Of a DNA stretch of 64,000 bases, positions 35,757-45,246 are shown in pieces. A program made the position numbers and the translations under genes. Origin of the DNA: Flavobacterium azizsancarii (lineage in GTDB: Bacteria > Bacteroidota > Bacteroidia > Flavobacteriales > Flavobacteriaceae); contig NZ_JAMZNK010000009.1 of the NCBI RefSeq assembly GCF_027980145.1, positions 62,001-126,000 on the forward strand, in the 5' to 3' direction. Below the pieces are notes generated by a model. It worked only from the letters and a program-made list of their open reading frames with translations, made no database searches and was not told where the DNA came from. How positions within the stretch are numbered: position 1 is the stretch's first letter; every line of letters starts with the position of its first letter.

Positions 35757-37130
35757 ATGGTTAGAATTTCAGTTTTATTATTAGCATTGAGTTTTTTTGG
35801 TTGTGGGTCAATTGGTGAAAAGTCGAAAGATAAAGTTGCCGAAAAGACTTCTGTGGTTAAATTAACAGATGATGAACTTTTAGCTATTGTTCAAAAACAA
35901 ACTTTCAAATATTTCTGGGATTATGCAGAACCAAATTCTGGATTAGCAAGAGAACGCTATCATCCGGATGGATTTTATCCTGATAATGACCCAAACATTG
36001 TAACAACCGGAGGTTCAGGTTTTGGACTTATGGCAATTGTTTCCGGAATATCACAAGGTTATATTACCAAAGCACAAGGAGTTGAAAGACTAAACAAAAT
36101 TGCTGACTTTTTAGGCAAAGCAGATCGTTTTCACGGAGCGTGGTCGCATTGGATAGACGGAAATACCGGAAAAGTAAAACCTTTTGGAACCAAGGATAAT
36201 GGTGGAGACTTAGTCGAAACATCATTTTTGGTTGCAGGGATTATTACTGTTCGCGAATATCTAAAAGACGGTTCTGAAAAAGACAAAGCTGTAGCTCAAA
36301 AATATGATGCACTTTGGAAAGGCGTAGACTGGCAATGGTATACAAACAATAAAAATGTATTGTACTGGCACTGGTCGCCAAATTACGACTGGCAAATGAA
36401 TTTTCCGCTTGAGGGATATAACGAATGTTTGATTACATATGTTCTTGGAGCGTCTTCGCCAACACATGCAATAGATGCAAAAGCATACCATGAAGGCTGG
36501 GCGAGAAGTGGCGGAATAGTGACTTCTAAAACAAAATATAATATTCCATTGATTTTAAAGCATAATGGAGCAGAGGAATTTGGCGGACCATTATTTTGGG
36601 CACATTATTCTTATGTAGGACTTGATCCAAATCAATTAACAGATAAATATGCCAACTATTGGGATCTGAATGTAAATCAGGTTAAAATAGATTATGAATA
36701 TTGTGTTGAAAATCCAAAGAAATTTGCAGGTTATGGCGCTGATTATTGGGGATTAACAGCATCTTATTCAAGAAATCCTGATGGATCAATTGGGTATAAT
36801 GCACATTTTCCAACAAATGATGTTGGGGTTATATCACCAACAGGAGCAATAAGTTCAATTGTGTATACTCCAAAAGAATCAATGGCCGTGATACGTAATC
36901 TTTATGAAAATCATAAAGATCAAACCTGGGGAGATGCAGGTTTCTATGATGCCCTTAGTTTAGGAAATAATTGGGTAGCAAAACGTTATTTGGCAATCGA
37001 TCAGGGACCTGAAGTAGTGATGATCGAAAATTACCGCACAGGTTTATTATGGAAATTATTCATGAATGCTCCTGAAGTAAAACAAGGTTTGGTAAAACTT
37101 GGATTTAAATCCGGGAAATACGGTTTTTAA
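35757..37130 (+). CDS. glucoamylase-family (PF10091) lipoprotein, likely GH144 endo-beta-1,2-glucanase
   Basis: 457 residues from the ATG at 35757, which yields a lipoprotein signal (RISVLLLALSFFGCGS); an upstream TTG at 35736 would spoil it. The rest is one (alpha/alpha)6 domain with conserved blocks (VTTGGSGFGLMAIVSGISQG; FHGAWSHWIDG; NGGDLVETSFLVAG; EGYNECLITYVLGASSPTHA; NYRTGLLWKLF). Known enzymes of this group in Bacteroidota (GH144) cut beta-1,2-glucans to sophoro-oligosaccharides. Assignment to GH144 is by memory of the family and by the GH3 partner downstream. Surface or periplasmic lipoprotein. Confidence 0.82.
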   Translation: MVRISVLLLALSFFGCGSIGEKSKDKVAEKTSVVKLTDDELLAIVQKQTFKYFWDYAEPNSGLARERYHPDGFYPDNDPNIVTTGGSGFGLMAIVSGISQGYITKAQGVERLNKIADFLGKADRFHGAWSHWIDGNTGKVKPFGTKDNGGDLVETSFLVAGIITVREYLKDGSEKDKAVAQKYDALWKGVDWQWYTNNKNVLYWHWSPNYDWQMNFPLEGYNECLITYVLGASSPTHAIDAKAYHEGWARSGGIVTSKTKYNIPLILKHNGAEEFGGPLFWAHYSYVGLDPNQLTDKYANYWDLNVNQVKIDYEYCVENPKKFAGYGADYWGLTASYSRNPDGSIGYNAHFPTNDVGVISPTGAISSIVYTPKESMAVIRNLYENHKDQTWGDAGFYDALSLGNNWVAKRYLAIDQGPEVVMIENYRTGLLWKLFMNAPEVKQGLVKLGFKSGKYGF

Positions 37131-37141
37131 TAACGTTTAAA

Positions 37142-37855
37142 ATGAAAAACAGTTTAGCGTTATTGATGGTTCTTTTTTCAGTAATGAGTTTTGCTCAGAC
37201 TGAAACTACCGGAAAAATAAATACGGTTATAGTCGTAAAACATGAATTAGGTTATGCTTTACACAAACCGGCAAATACAAAGGAAAAAAAGCCATTAATA
37301 GTATTTATTTCTGGAGATGGAGAAAAAGGTACAGACATTGAAAAAGTAAAGATCAATGGCCCTTTAAAATATCTTAAAACACATCAGTTAGATGCTTATG
37401 TATTAGCACCGCAATGCAAAGAAGATGAAAATTGGGATATTGAATCGATTAATGAATTGATTTTAAAGGTTCAAAAAGAAAACGAAATAGACGCTGATAG
37501 AATATATGTTACAGGTCTAAGTTCAGGAGGCTGGGCAGCATGGAATCTCGCACTTTCATATCCGGATAAGTTTGCCGCAATAGTGCCTATTTCAGGTTTT
37601 GTTGATTTTATTGAGCTGGAAAATGCTTGTAAAATAGCTGCTATCCCAACCAGAATTTTCCACGGATTATTAGACGATGTGGTAAAAGTAGATTATGCAA
37701 TTACAATCTACAAAGAATTGAAAAAATGCAATGCAAAGGATGTCCAATTAACCATTTTTGATGATGCAGGTCACGATAGCTGGACAAGAGTTTATGACAA
37801 TCAGGAGATTTATGACTGGATGTTTAAACAAAGAAAAATGAATACAAACAAATAA
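37142..37855 (+). CDS. secreted alpha/beta-hydrolase, esterase-like
   Basis: 237 residues. Signal peptide (KNSLALLMVLFSVMSFAQ). Alpha/beta-hydrolase with an oxyanion region (LIVFISGDGEKGTD), nucleophile Ser in TGLSSGGWAAWNLAL, Asp in HGLLDDVVKVDY and His in DAGHDSWTR. It is close to dienelactone-hydrolase/PHB-depolymerase-type esterases. It lies 11 bp after the GH144-like gene and 10 bp before the GH3 gene, so it belongs to the same operon. It probably removes an ester substituent from the glycan; the substituent cannot be told from sequence. Confidence 0.85.
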   Translation: MKNSLALLMVLFSVMSFAQTETTGKINTVIVVKHELGYALHKPANTKEKKPLIVFISGDGEKGTDIEKVKINGPLKYLKTHQLDAYVLAPQCKEDENWDIESINELILKVQKENEIDADRIYVTGLSSGGWAAWNLALSYPDKFAAIVPISGFVDFIELENACKIAAIPTRIFHGLLDDVVKVDYAITIYKELKKCNAKDVQLTIFDDAGHDSWTRVYDNQEIYDWMFKQRKMNTNK

Positions 37856-37865
37856 ATACAATAGA

Positions 37866-40166
37866 ATGAAAAACAAATTAGTCTTACTATTTTTAGGATG
37901 TGCTGTTTTGGGTTATGCCCAGAAAAAGAATACTAAAAACGCAGTAAAAATTAAACCAAGGTCAGAGTTTGTAGCTGAGTTATTGTCGAAAATGACATTA
38001 GATGAAAAATTAGGTCAGCTTAATTTACCAACTTCTGGAGATATTACTACAGGACAAGCAAACAGTTCTGATGTGGCTACGAAAATTGCTGAAGGAAAAG
38101 TAGGAGGTTTATTCAATATAAAATCTGTTCAAAAAATTAGAGAAGTACAAAAAATAGCTGTTGAAAAGAGCCGATTGAAAATTCCATTGATTTTTGGAAT
38201 GGATGTTATTCACGGTTACGAAACAACATTCCCAATTCCGTTAGGATTATCTTGTACTTGGGATATGGGATTGATCGAAAGAAGTGCTCAAATTGCAGCG
38301 CAGGAAGCAAGTGCTGATGGTATCAACTGGACATTCTCTCCAATGGTTGATGTTTCTCGTGATCCTCGTTGGGGAAGAGTTTCTGAAGGTTCAGGAGAAG
38401 ATCCTTACTTAGGAAGCCGAATTGCAACTGCGATGGTAAACGGATACCAACAACATGATCTTACAAAAAATAATTCGATCATGGCGTGTGTAAAACATTT
38501 CGCTTTATACGGTGCTCCAGAAGGTGGTCGTGATTACAATACAGTTGATATGAGTCGTATCAGAATGTTCAACGATTATTTCCCTCCTTACAAAGCAGCT
38601 GTTGACGCTGGTGTAGGTTCTGTTATGGCTTCTTTTAATGAAGTAGACGGAATTCCTGCAACAGGAAACAAATGGTTAATGACAGATATTTTAAGAAAAG
38701 AATGGGGCTTTAAAGGATTCGTAGTAACAGATTTTACAGGAATTCCTGAAATGATCGAACACGGAATGGGAGATTTACAAGCGGTTTCTGCGCAGTCTTT
38801 AAATGCTGGTGTTGAAATGGATATGGTTGGAGAAGGTTTCTTAACTACTTTGAAAAAATCATTAGATGAGAAGAAAGTAACTATCGAAACAATCGATAAT
38901 GCTGTTAAACTTATTTTGGAGGCTAAATATGACCTTGGATTGTTCCAGGATCCTTATAAATATTGTGATGCTAACAGAGCAAAAACGGAGATCTTTACTG
39001 CAAGCAGCAGAAAAGAAGCAAGATCAATTTCAGCACAATCATTGGTTTTATTAAAAAATCAAGGGCAGGTTTTACCACTTAAAAAATCAGGAACTATTGC
39101 TTTAATCGGGCCATTGGCTGATGCTAAAGAAAATATGCCCGGAACATGGAGTGTAGCTACAAAAATGGAAAATGCTATTTCACTTTTAGCAGGAATCAAA
39201 GAAGTAGCAGGAAAATCTACGAAAGTATTATATGCAAAAGGAAGTAATTTAGATTATGATGAAACTTTTGAGACAAACGCAACCATGTTTGGTAAAACGT
39301 TACACCGTGATGCCCGTTCAAAAGAAGAATTATTAGCTGAAGCTTTACAAGTGGCTAATCAATCAGATGTAATTGTTGCTGCACTTGGAGAATCTGCCGA
39401 ATTAAGTGGAGAATCAAGCAGCCGTACGAATTTAGAAATTCCACAAGCACAAAAAGATTTATTAAACGCATTATTGAAAACAGGAAAACCAGTTGTTTTA
39501 GTTTTATTTGATGGTCGCCCATTAGTGATTAAAGAAGAAAACGAAACTGTTCCTGCAATTTTAAATGTTTGGTTCGCAGGTAGCGAAGCAGGTTATGCTA
39601 TTGCTGATGTTTTATTTGGAGATGTAAATCCTTCAGGAAAATTAACATCAACTTTCCCAAGAAGTGTTGGTCAATTGCCAATTTACTATGCTCATAAAAA
39701 TACAGGAAGACCACTTTCTAACACAGAAGGTAAATTCGAAAAATTCAGATCTAACTATATCGATGAGAGAAATGAGCCATTATTCCCATTTGGTTTCGGT
39801 TTAAGTTATACTTCTTTTGAGTATTCAAATGTGAAAATTTCATCTGATAAAATGAATCCTGCAGGAAAATTAAAAGTGACAGTTGATGTTGCAAATACAG
39901 GAAACTATGACGGAAAAGAAGTTGTTCAGTTATACATCAGAGATTTAGTAGGTTCAGTAACAAGACCAGTTAGAGAATTGAAAAATTTCCAAAAAATTAC
40001 ACTTAAAAAAGGGGAGAAACAAACCGTGACTTTTGATATCACAGTTGAAGATTTAAAATTTTATAATTCTGATTTACAATTCGTAGCAGAACCTGGACAT
40101 TTTGATGTTTTCGTTGGAGGAAATTCAAATGCCGATAAGAAAGTTAGTTTTGAGTTAACTAAATAG
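37866..40166 (+). CDS. GH3 beta-glucosidase, exported
   Basis: 766 residues. Signal peptide (KNKLVLLFLGCAVLGYAQ). GH3 N-terminal barrel with FGMDVIHGY, SPMVDVSRDPRWGR, EDPYLGS, and the nucleophile Asp in FVVTDFTGIPEM. The second domain has ESAELSGESSSR, and a C-terminal fibronectin-III-like domain starts at about 690 (EVVQLYIRDLVGS). Periplasmic enzyme of the BglX type. In beta-1,2-glucan loci, GH3 enzymes next to a GH144 cleave sophorose and longer oligomers to glucose, so that role is inferred here. Followed by a strong terminator. Confidence 0.94.
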   Translation: MKNKLVLLFLGCAVLGYAQKKNTKNAVKIKPRSEFVAELLSKMTLDEKLGQLNLPTSGDITTGQANSSDVATKIAEGKVGGLFNIKSVQKIREVQKIAVEKSRLKIPLIFGMDVIHGYETTFPIPLGLSCTWDMGLIERSAQIAAQEASADGINWTFSPMVDVSRDPRWGRVSEGSGEDPYLGSRIATAMVNGYQQHDLTKNNSIMACVKHFALYGAPEGGRDYNTVDMSRIRMFNDYFPPYKAAVDAGVGSVMASFNEVDGIPATGNKWLMTDILRKEWGFKGFVVTDFTGIPEMIEHGMGDLQAVSAQSLNAGVEMDMVGEGFLTTLKKSLDEKKVTIETIDNAVKLILEAKYDLGLFQDPYKYCDANRAKTEIFTASSRKEARSISAQSLVLLKNQGQVLPLKKSGTIALIGPLADAKENMPGTWSVATKMENAISLLAGIKEVAGKSTKVLYAKGSNLDYDETFETNATMFGKTLHRDARSKEELLAEALQVANQSDVIVAALGESAELSGESSSRTNLEIPQAQKDLLNALLKTGKPVVLVLFDGRPLVIKEENETVPAILNVWFAGSEAGYAIADVLFGDVNPSGKLTSTFPRSVGQLPIYYAHKNTGRPLSNTEGKFEKFRSNYIDERNEPLFPFGFGLSYTSFEYSNVKISSDKMNPAGKLKVTVDVANTGNYDGKEVVQLYIRDLVGSVTRPVRELKNFQKITLKKGEKQTVTFDITVEDLKFYNSDLQFVAEPGHFDVFVGGNSNADKKVSFELTK

Positions 40167-40188
40167 TTGGTTTATTTATTATTGATTG

Positions 40189-40222
40189 GCCCTCCGTAGT
40201 TAGTTCGGAGGGCCTTTTTTTA
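40189..40222 (+). terminator. strong hairpin terminator
   Basis: GGCCCTCCG / CGGAGGGCC with a 9-base loop and seven T residues, 22 bp after the GH3 stop codon. Confidence 0.92.
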
Positions 40223-40296
40223 GCTTTTTAGCCTGTCTTTTGTAAGTAAATTCTATGGATAATAACCTTTAAAATATAAATTTTAATTTTTATAAA

Positions 40297-41082
40297 ATGA
40301 ATACAATCAAAATATCCGGTGCATTTTTTTTAATACTAACAATAGCTCTTTTCTCCTCTTGCAGTGCAAAAAAAGATGTTGTTGTAGCACATCGCGGAGC
40401 ATGGAAAAAAAATAACCTGCCAGAAAATTCAATAGCTTCCCTTAGGCATGCTATTGATTTAAAACTTGCCGGTTCAGAATTTGACGTCTGGAGAACGGCT
40501 GATGATTCTCTTGTAATCAATCATGATGCCCATTATAATAAACTGCTTATTGAAGAAACAAATTATGCAGACTTAATAAAATTTAAACTTTCGAATGGGG
40601 AGAAATTGCCAACCTTACACGAATATATTACAGAAGGTAAAAGAAACAATAAACACACTCTTTTGGTCTGCGAAATAAAACCTTCGGAAATAAGTAAAGA
40701 AAGAGGAAAAACGACGGCGCTAAAAACGGTTGAAGTGATCAAAAAGCTTCAGGCCGAAAAAATTACCGGATACATTAGTTTTGATTATGATATACTGAAG
40801 CAAATCAGACAAGTAGATCAAAGAACTTCTTTGCAATATCTTGAAGGTAATAAATCTCCAAAAGAAGTAAATTCAGACCATATTTCAGGTGTTGATTATC
40901 ATTATTCTTTTTTTCAAAAACATCCTGAATGGATCAAAGAAGCAAAAGACAACAATATTACCCTGAATGTCTGGACCGTTAATGATGCTGATGTTATGGA
41001 TTGGATTATCGAAAACAAATTCGATTATATCACCACCAATGAACCTGAATTATTAAACGAAAGATTAAAGATTAAAGAATAA
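40297..41082 (+). CDS. glycerophosphodiester phosphodiesterase family lipoprotein
   Basis: 261 residues. Lipoprotein signal (LILTIALFSSCSAKK). GDPD TIM-barrel motifs: the active-site HRG in VVAHRGAWKKN, ENSIASLRHAIDL, the metal site EFDVWRTADD, and INHDAHYNK. The end is typical (WTVNDADVMDWIIENKFDYI). The family hydrolyses glycerophosphodiesters to glycerol phosphate plus alcohol. Its place between GH3 and GH43-like genes of a beta-1,2-glucan locus makes removal of phosphoglycerol groups from the glucan an attractive role. General phospholipid-fragment scavenging is the alternative. Confidence 0.9.
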   Translation: MNTIKISGAFFLILTIALFSSCSAKKDVVVAHRGAWKKNNLPENSIASLRHAIDLKLAGSEFDVWRTADDSLVINHDAHYNKLLIEETNYADLIKFKLSNGEKLPTLHEYITEGKRNNKHTLLVCEIKPSEISKERGKTTALKTVEVIKKLQAEKITGYISFDYDILKQIRQVDQRTSLQYLEGNKSPKEVNSDHISGVDYHYSFFQKHPEWIKEAKDNNITLNVWTVNDADVMDWIIENKFDYITTNEPELLNERLKIKE

Positions 41083-41141
41083 AGAGTGAGAATTAGATTT
41101 TAAACTATGAGATCTAATTTTAAAAACAAAAAATAAAAGAA

Positions 41142-43064
41142 ATGTATAAACTATCGTCTCTATCGCTTTTGTTGCTTTTGATAGGATTTAATACCAATAT
41201 CTCGGCACAAAAATCCAGTATTCCGGGTAAAACAGAATGGTTTGATCCTAACAAAACAGCTACAACCTACTGTAATCCAATTAATATTGGGTACAATTAT
41301 ACCACTCATAATCATAACGGAATTCCGGAATCGCGCCGTTCAAGTGCAGATCCGGTAATTATTACTTACAAGGGCGAGTATTATTTATTTGCTACCAATC
41401 AGGCAGGTTTCTTTTGGAGCAAGGATATGTCAGATTGGAATTTCGTTTATGGAAGTTTTCAAAGACAGCCGGGCGATGATGATCAGTGCGCACCTGCGGC
41501 ATGGGTTGTAAATGATACCTTATTTTATGTAGGTTCAACCTGGAAGAAAGATCACCCAATCTGGAAAACAGCTGATCCTAAATCAGGAAGATGGACAAGG
41601 CACGTAGACAAAGCAATGCTGCCAACATGGGATCCTGCTATTTTTCAGGATGATGATAAAAAAGTATATATGTATTACGGTTCAAGCGGAAAATTACCTC
41701 TTGTTGGTACCGAAGTAGATTATAAAACGTGGTTGCCAATAGGTAATCAGGCAGACTATGCAAAGCTATACGCTGCAACTGAAGTAGAAGATATTCAGCG
41801 TCCGTACGGACAAATTAAAGAAGTAGTGGGACTTGATCCTAAAAACCACGGTTGGGAACGTTTTGGACCTAACAATGATATGGAACCTGCACCTTGGGGT
41901 GATTTTATAGAAGGTGCATGGATGACCAAACACAACGGAAAATATTATATGCAATATGGTGCTCCGGCGACTGAATTTAAAGGATATGCAAATGGAGTTC
42001 ACGTTGGTAATAGTCCGCTAGGGCCTTTTGAATATCAAAAACACAATCCAATGTCATATAAACCGGGAGGATTTGTAATTGGAGCAGGACACGGAAATAC
42101 TTTTGCTGATAATTTTGGCAATTACTGGAATACCGGGACTTGCAAAATTTCGATAAAAGATCGTTTTGAGCGCCGTATCGATATGTTTCCTGCGGGATTT
42201 GATAAAGATGATGTCATGTATTCTATCACTTCTTACGGCGATTTTCCAATTGTATTGCCAACACAAGAGCGTGATCAGACAAAAGGAGCTTCATCAGGAT
42301 GGATGTTACTTTCGTATAAAAAACCGGTAACAGTTTCTTCTTCTGAAGAATGTATGGAAGTGGAAACACACAGAATGGATAATGGCGGTAAAAAAGTATA
42401 CGAGAAATTCTGCTACGGTGCTGAAAATTTAACCGATGAAAATATTCAAACCTATTGGTCTGCTAAAACAGCTGATGCCGGAGAATGGCTTCAGATGGAT
42501 TTAGGCCGACCAATGGAAATTAAGGCATTGCAGATTAATTATGCAGATCATAAAGCGACTCAGTTTAATAAAGCAATGGATATTTATTATCAATATAAAA
42601 TCTATATGTCTGATGATGCGCAGAACTGGACATTAGTAGTCGATAAATCTAAAAATGACAAAGATGTTCCTCATGATTATGTAGAGTTAACGAAAGCAAT
42701 TAAAGCACGTTACATCAAAATGGAAAATATTCATAATGCATCTGGATTGTTTGCGATCTCTGATTTCAGAGTATTTGGTAATGGATTATTAGAAAAACCA
42801 AAAGCTGTTAACTCGCTTAAAGTAGATCGAAATAAAACAGATTCAAGAAATGCTATGATTTCCTGGAAAAAACAAGCGGATGCCATTGGTTACAATATTT
42901 ATTACGGTATCACGCCTGATAAATTATACAATGCCATTATGGTGTATGGAGATAATTCGTATGATTTTAGAGGTTTAGACAAAGGAACAAAGTATTACTT
43001 TACTATCGAAGCTTTTAATGAAAATGGAATTGGAACAGAGAATAAGATTATCGAAGTAAAATAG
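41142..43064 (+). CDS. GH43-like glycoside hydrolase with F5/8-type C and FN3 domains
   Basis: 640 residues. Signal peptide (SLSLLLLLIGFNTNISAQ). A five-bladed propeller of the GH43 type (about 45-395): catalytic base Asp in RRSSADPVIITYKGEYYLF, second Asp in TWDPAIFQDDDKK, proton donor Glu in FIEGAWMTKHNGKYYMQY. It is followed by a discoidin/F5-8-C domain (about 415-550; WLQMDLGRPMEIKALQIN) that probably binds sugar. A fibronectin-III module is at the end (YYFTIEAFNENGIG). Substrate not certain; GH43-type enzymes often remove arabinose, xylose or galactose. Last gene of the PUL, followed by a terminator. Confidence 0.88.
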   Translation: MYKLSSLSLLLLLIGFNTNISAQKSSIPGKTEWFDPNKTATTYCNPINIGYNYTTHNHNGIPESRRSSADPVIITYKGEYYLFATNQAGFFWSKDMSDWNFVYGSFQRQPGDDDQCAPAAWVVNDTLFYVGSTWKKDHPIWKTADPKSGRWTRHVDKAMLPTWDPAIFQDDDKKVYMYYGSSGKLPLVGTEVDYKTWLPIGNQADYAKLYAATEVEDIQRPYGQIKEVVGLDPKNHGWERFGPNNDMEPAPWGDFIEGAWMTKHNGKYYMQYGAPATEFKGYANGVHVGNSPLGPFEYQKHNPMSYKPGGFVIGAGHGNTFADNFGNYWNTGTCKISIKDRFERRIDMFPAGFDKDDVMYSITSYGDFPIVLPTQERDQTKGASSGWMLLSYKKPVTVSSSEECMEVETHRMDNGGKKVYEKFCYGAENLTDENIQTYWSAKTADAGEWLQMDLGRPMEIKALQINYADHKATQFNKAMDIYYQYKIYMSDDAQNWTLVVDKSKNDKDVPHDYVELTKAIKARYIKMENIHNASGLFAISDFRVFGNGLLEKPKAVNSLKVDRNKTDSRNAMISWKKQADAIGYNIYYGITPDKLYNAIMVYGDNSYDFRGLDKGTKYYFTIEAFNENGIGTENKIIEVK

Positions 43065-43085
43065 CTTTATTTTATTAAAATGATA

Positions 43086-43130
43086 AAAACTCTAATTATA
43101 AACGAACAGGTTTGTAATTAGAGTTTTTTT
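43086..43130 (+). terminator. hairpin terminator at the end of the PUL
   Basis: AAAACTCTAATTA / TAATTAGAGTTTT with 16-base loop and T run. Confidence 0.85.
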
Positions 43131-43215
43131 TGTGAGAATATTGAGTGAGAAACTCCGGCAGTTCTAAAGAATTTTGTTCCTTTGCGTAACAACCCAAAAA
43201 AACGTCATAAACCCA

Positions 43216-44604
43216 ATGAAAAAAACGATTCTTATAACTGCTTTAGTCTTAAGCGGATTGACCTCTTTTGCACAGTCAAATGAAGAAAAGAACATTAAAT
43301 TATTCTATAAAAAAGCTCTGACCGAGGCAAAATGTTATAGTTGGTTAGAATATTTGTCTAACGATATCGGAAGCCGTTTGTCAGGTTCTAAAGGTGCTGA
43401 AGAAGGCGTACAATATACAAAAAGACAGTTGGAAACATTAGGACTTGATAAAGTGTATTTACAAGAAGTTATGGTACCACATTGGGTTCGCGGCGAAAAA
43501 GAAACCGCCTATATCTTAGACGGAAAAGTGAAAACAAATGTGCCAATCTGCGCTTTAGGAGGCTCGATTGCAACTGCAAAAACCGGGCTTACAGCAGAAA
43601 TTGTAGAAGTACAAGGTATTGAGGAATTAAAAACTTTAGGATCTAAAGTAAAAGGTAAAATTGTGTTTTTTAACAGACCAATGAATCCTGAAAATATCGA
43701 AACTTTTGTTTCGTACGGAGCTTGTGTAGATCAAAGATTTGCAGGAGCAAAGGAAGCCGCTAAACTTGGTGCTGTAGGATCTATTGTTCGTTCGATGAAT
43801 TTACGTTTAGATGATTTTCCTCATGCGGGAGCTCAAAGTTATGGCGATTTGCCAAAAGAAGAATATATTCCAACTGCTGCTGTTAGTACAAATGGAGCCG
43901 AATTGCTAAGTAAGTCTTTAAAAGCGAATCCTGCTTTAAAATTTTATTTCAAACAATCCTGCGAGACTTTGCCGGATGTTTTATCTCATAACGTAATTGG
44001 AGAATTAACTGGAACAGTTAATCCACAAAATATTATGGTTGTTGGCGGACATTTAGATTCCTGGGACTTAGCCGATGGTTCTCATGATGATGGAGCAGGA
44101 GTAGTGCAAAGTATGGAAGTAATTCGTATTCTTAAAAACTTAAACTACAAACCTAAAAATACGATTCGTGTAGTTTTGTTTATGAATGAAGAAAATGGCG
44201 GAAAAGGCGGAGCAAAATATGAAGAAGTTTCTAAACAAAATAACGAAAATCATATTTTTGCTCTGGAAAGTGATTCAGGAGGATTTAGCCCAAGAGGATT
44301 TTCTATAGAAGCTGATGACACGAATTATAAAAAGATAAAAGACTATACGCCTCTTTTTGAGCCTTATTTAGTGCACAGTTTTACAATTGGGCACGCAGGT
44401 TCAGATATTGGTCATTTAACGTCTAAAGCGATTGTTAAAGCAGGTTTAAAACCAGATTCACAACGTTATTTCGATTATCACCATGCAGCAAATGATAAAT
44501 TTGACGCAATAAATAAGAGAGAACTAGAACTTGGGGCTGCAACAATGACATCATTACTATATCTAATGGATCAAAACGGAATTGTTTTGCCAACGGCAAA
44601 CTAA
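43216..44604 (+). CDS. M28 family metallopeptidase, exported
   Basis: 462 residues from the ATG at 43216, which gives a signal peptide (KKTILITALVLSGLTSFAQ); an upstream TTG (43174) adds 14 residues that do not fit. A PA domain is inserted (about 130-240), then the zinc-binding M28 core: VVGGHLDSWDLADGSHDDGAG, MNEENGGKGG (metal-bridging Glu), LESDSGG, and YFDYHHAANDKFD. The family are aminopeptidases or carboxypeptidases. The gene product should act in the periplasm. The next gene starts 8 bp after its stop. Confidence 0.93.
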   Translation: MKKTILITALVLSGLTSFAQSNEEKNIKLFYKKALTEAKCYSWLEYLSNDIGSRLSGSKGAEEGVQYTKRQLETLGLDKVYLQEVMVPHWVRGEKETAYILDGKVKTNVPICALGGSIATAKTGLTAEIVEVQGIEELKTLGSKVKGKIVFFNRPMNPENIETFVSYGACVDQRFAGAKEAAKLGAVGSIVRSMNLRLDDFPHAGAQSYGDLPKEEYIPTAAVSTNGAELLSKSLKANPALKFYFKQSCETLPDVLSHNVIGELTGTVNPQNIMVVGGHLDSWDLADGSHDDGAGVVQSMEVIRILKNLNYKPKNTIRVVLFMNEENGGKGGAKYEEVSKQNNENHIFALESDSGGFSPRGFSIEADDTNYKKIKDYTPLFEPYLVHSFTIGHAGSDIGHLTSKAIVKAGLKPDSQRYFDYHHAANDKFDAINKRELELGAATMTSLLYLMDQNGIVLPTAN

Positions 44605-44611
44605 GGTGTTT

Positions 44612-45136
44612 ATGAAGTGGTTTTTTGAACTTGGTTTTTTGTTTTTTGTAACATTTTGTTACAGTCAGCAGAATGCTGAAAATGCTTATGACAAGTTATA
44701 CATTAGTGAGAAAAAATATTCCCTACTGTTTCCTTCCAATTGGTATCTTAAAAAAACAGATTCACTTCAAAAATCATTTATATTATTGAGTGAAAAAAGT
44801 TCTCCGAATGATAATTTTATTGAAAATATTAGTTTAAGGATTAGTGATATGGGTTATTCTAACATTAAACCTAAAATGCTCAAAAAGATAATTGACAGAA
44901 GAATTGGAGTTACTAACGAAATTATTTCGAATAGAAAAGTTATAAAAAATAATGTAACAGGTCAGGAAATTGTTTATAAAACAATGTTAGATGATGGAAG
45001 ATTTGCCACTATTCTTCAATATTATTTTGTAAAAGGTTCTGATTTATTTCTTCTGACATTTTGTTCTAACCCCGATGAATATTTGTCATATATGCCAGTT
45101 TATCAATATATATATGGAAATTTTGACATAAGATAG
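44612..45136 (+). CDS. secreted protein of unknown function
   Basis: 174 residues from the ATG at 44612, giving a signal peptide (KWFFELGFLFFVTFCYSQ); a start at 44582 would overlap the M28 gene. The mature part is a small alpha/beta domain (FPSNWYLKKTDSL; ENISLRISDMGYS; GSDLFLLTFCSNPDEY), similar in character to PsbP/DUF-type lipoproteins, but no family is claimed. Probably co-transcribed with the M28 gene and ended by the terminator at 45156-45190. Confidence 0.75.
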   Translation: MKWFFELGFLFFVTFCYSQQNAENAYDKLYISEKKYSLLFPSNWYLKKTDSLQKSFILLSEKSSPNDNFIENISLRISDMGYSNIKPKMLKKIIDRRIGVTNEIISNRKVIKNNVTGQEIVYKTMLDDGRFATILQYYFVKGSDLFLLTFCSNPDEYLSYMPVYQYIYGNFDIR

Positions 45137-45155
45137 TATAAAAAATAAGTATAAT

Positions 45156-45190
45156 AAAAAAGCGATGAGTTTATTCTCATCGCTTTTTTT
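45156..45190. terminator. bidirectional hairpin terminator
   Basis: AAAAAAGCGATGAG / CTCATCGCTTTTTTT with 6-base loop. Convergent genes lie on both sides, and both directions have a T run. Confidence 0.9.
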
Positions 45191-45192
45191 GT

Positions 45193-45246
45193 ATTACATT
45201 TTCTGCGTTAATCTGTCAGATCAGTTAAATCAGCGGGCAATTAATT
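45193..45246. repeat. dispersed AATCTGT-type repeat
   Basis: Text GCGTTAATCTGTCAGATCAG and TTAAATCAGCGGGC, a member of the family also seen at 26380, 45959, 49996, 52736 and 63288, placed directly at the 3' end of the hydrolase gene. Confidence 0.45.
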
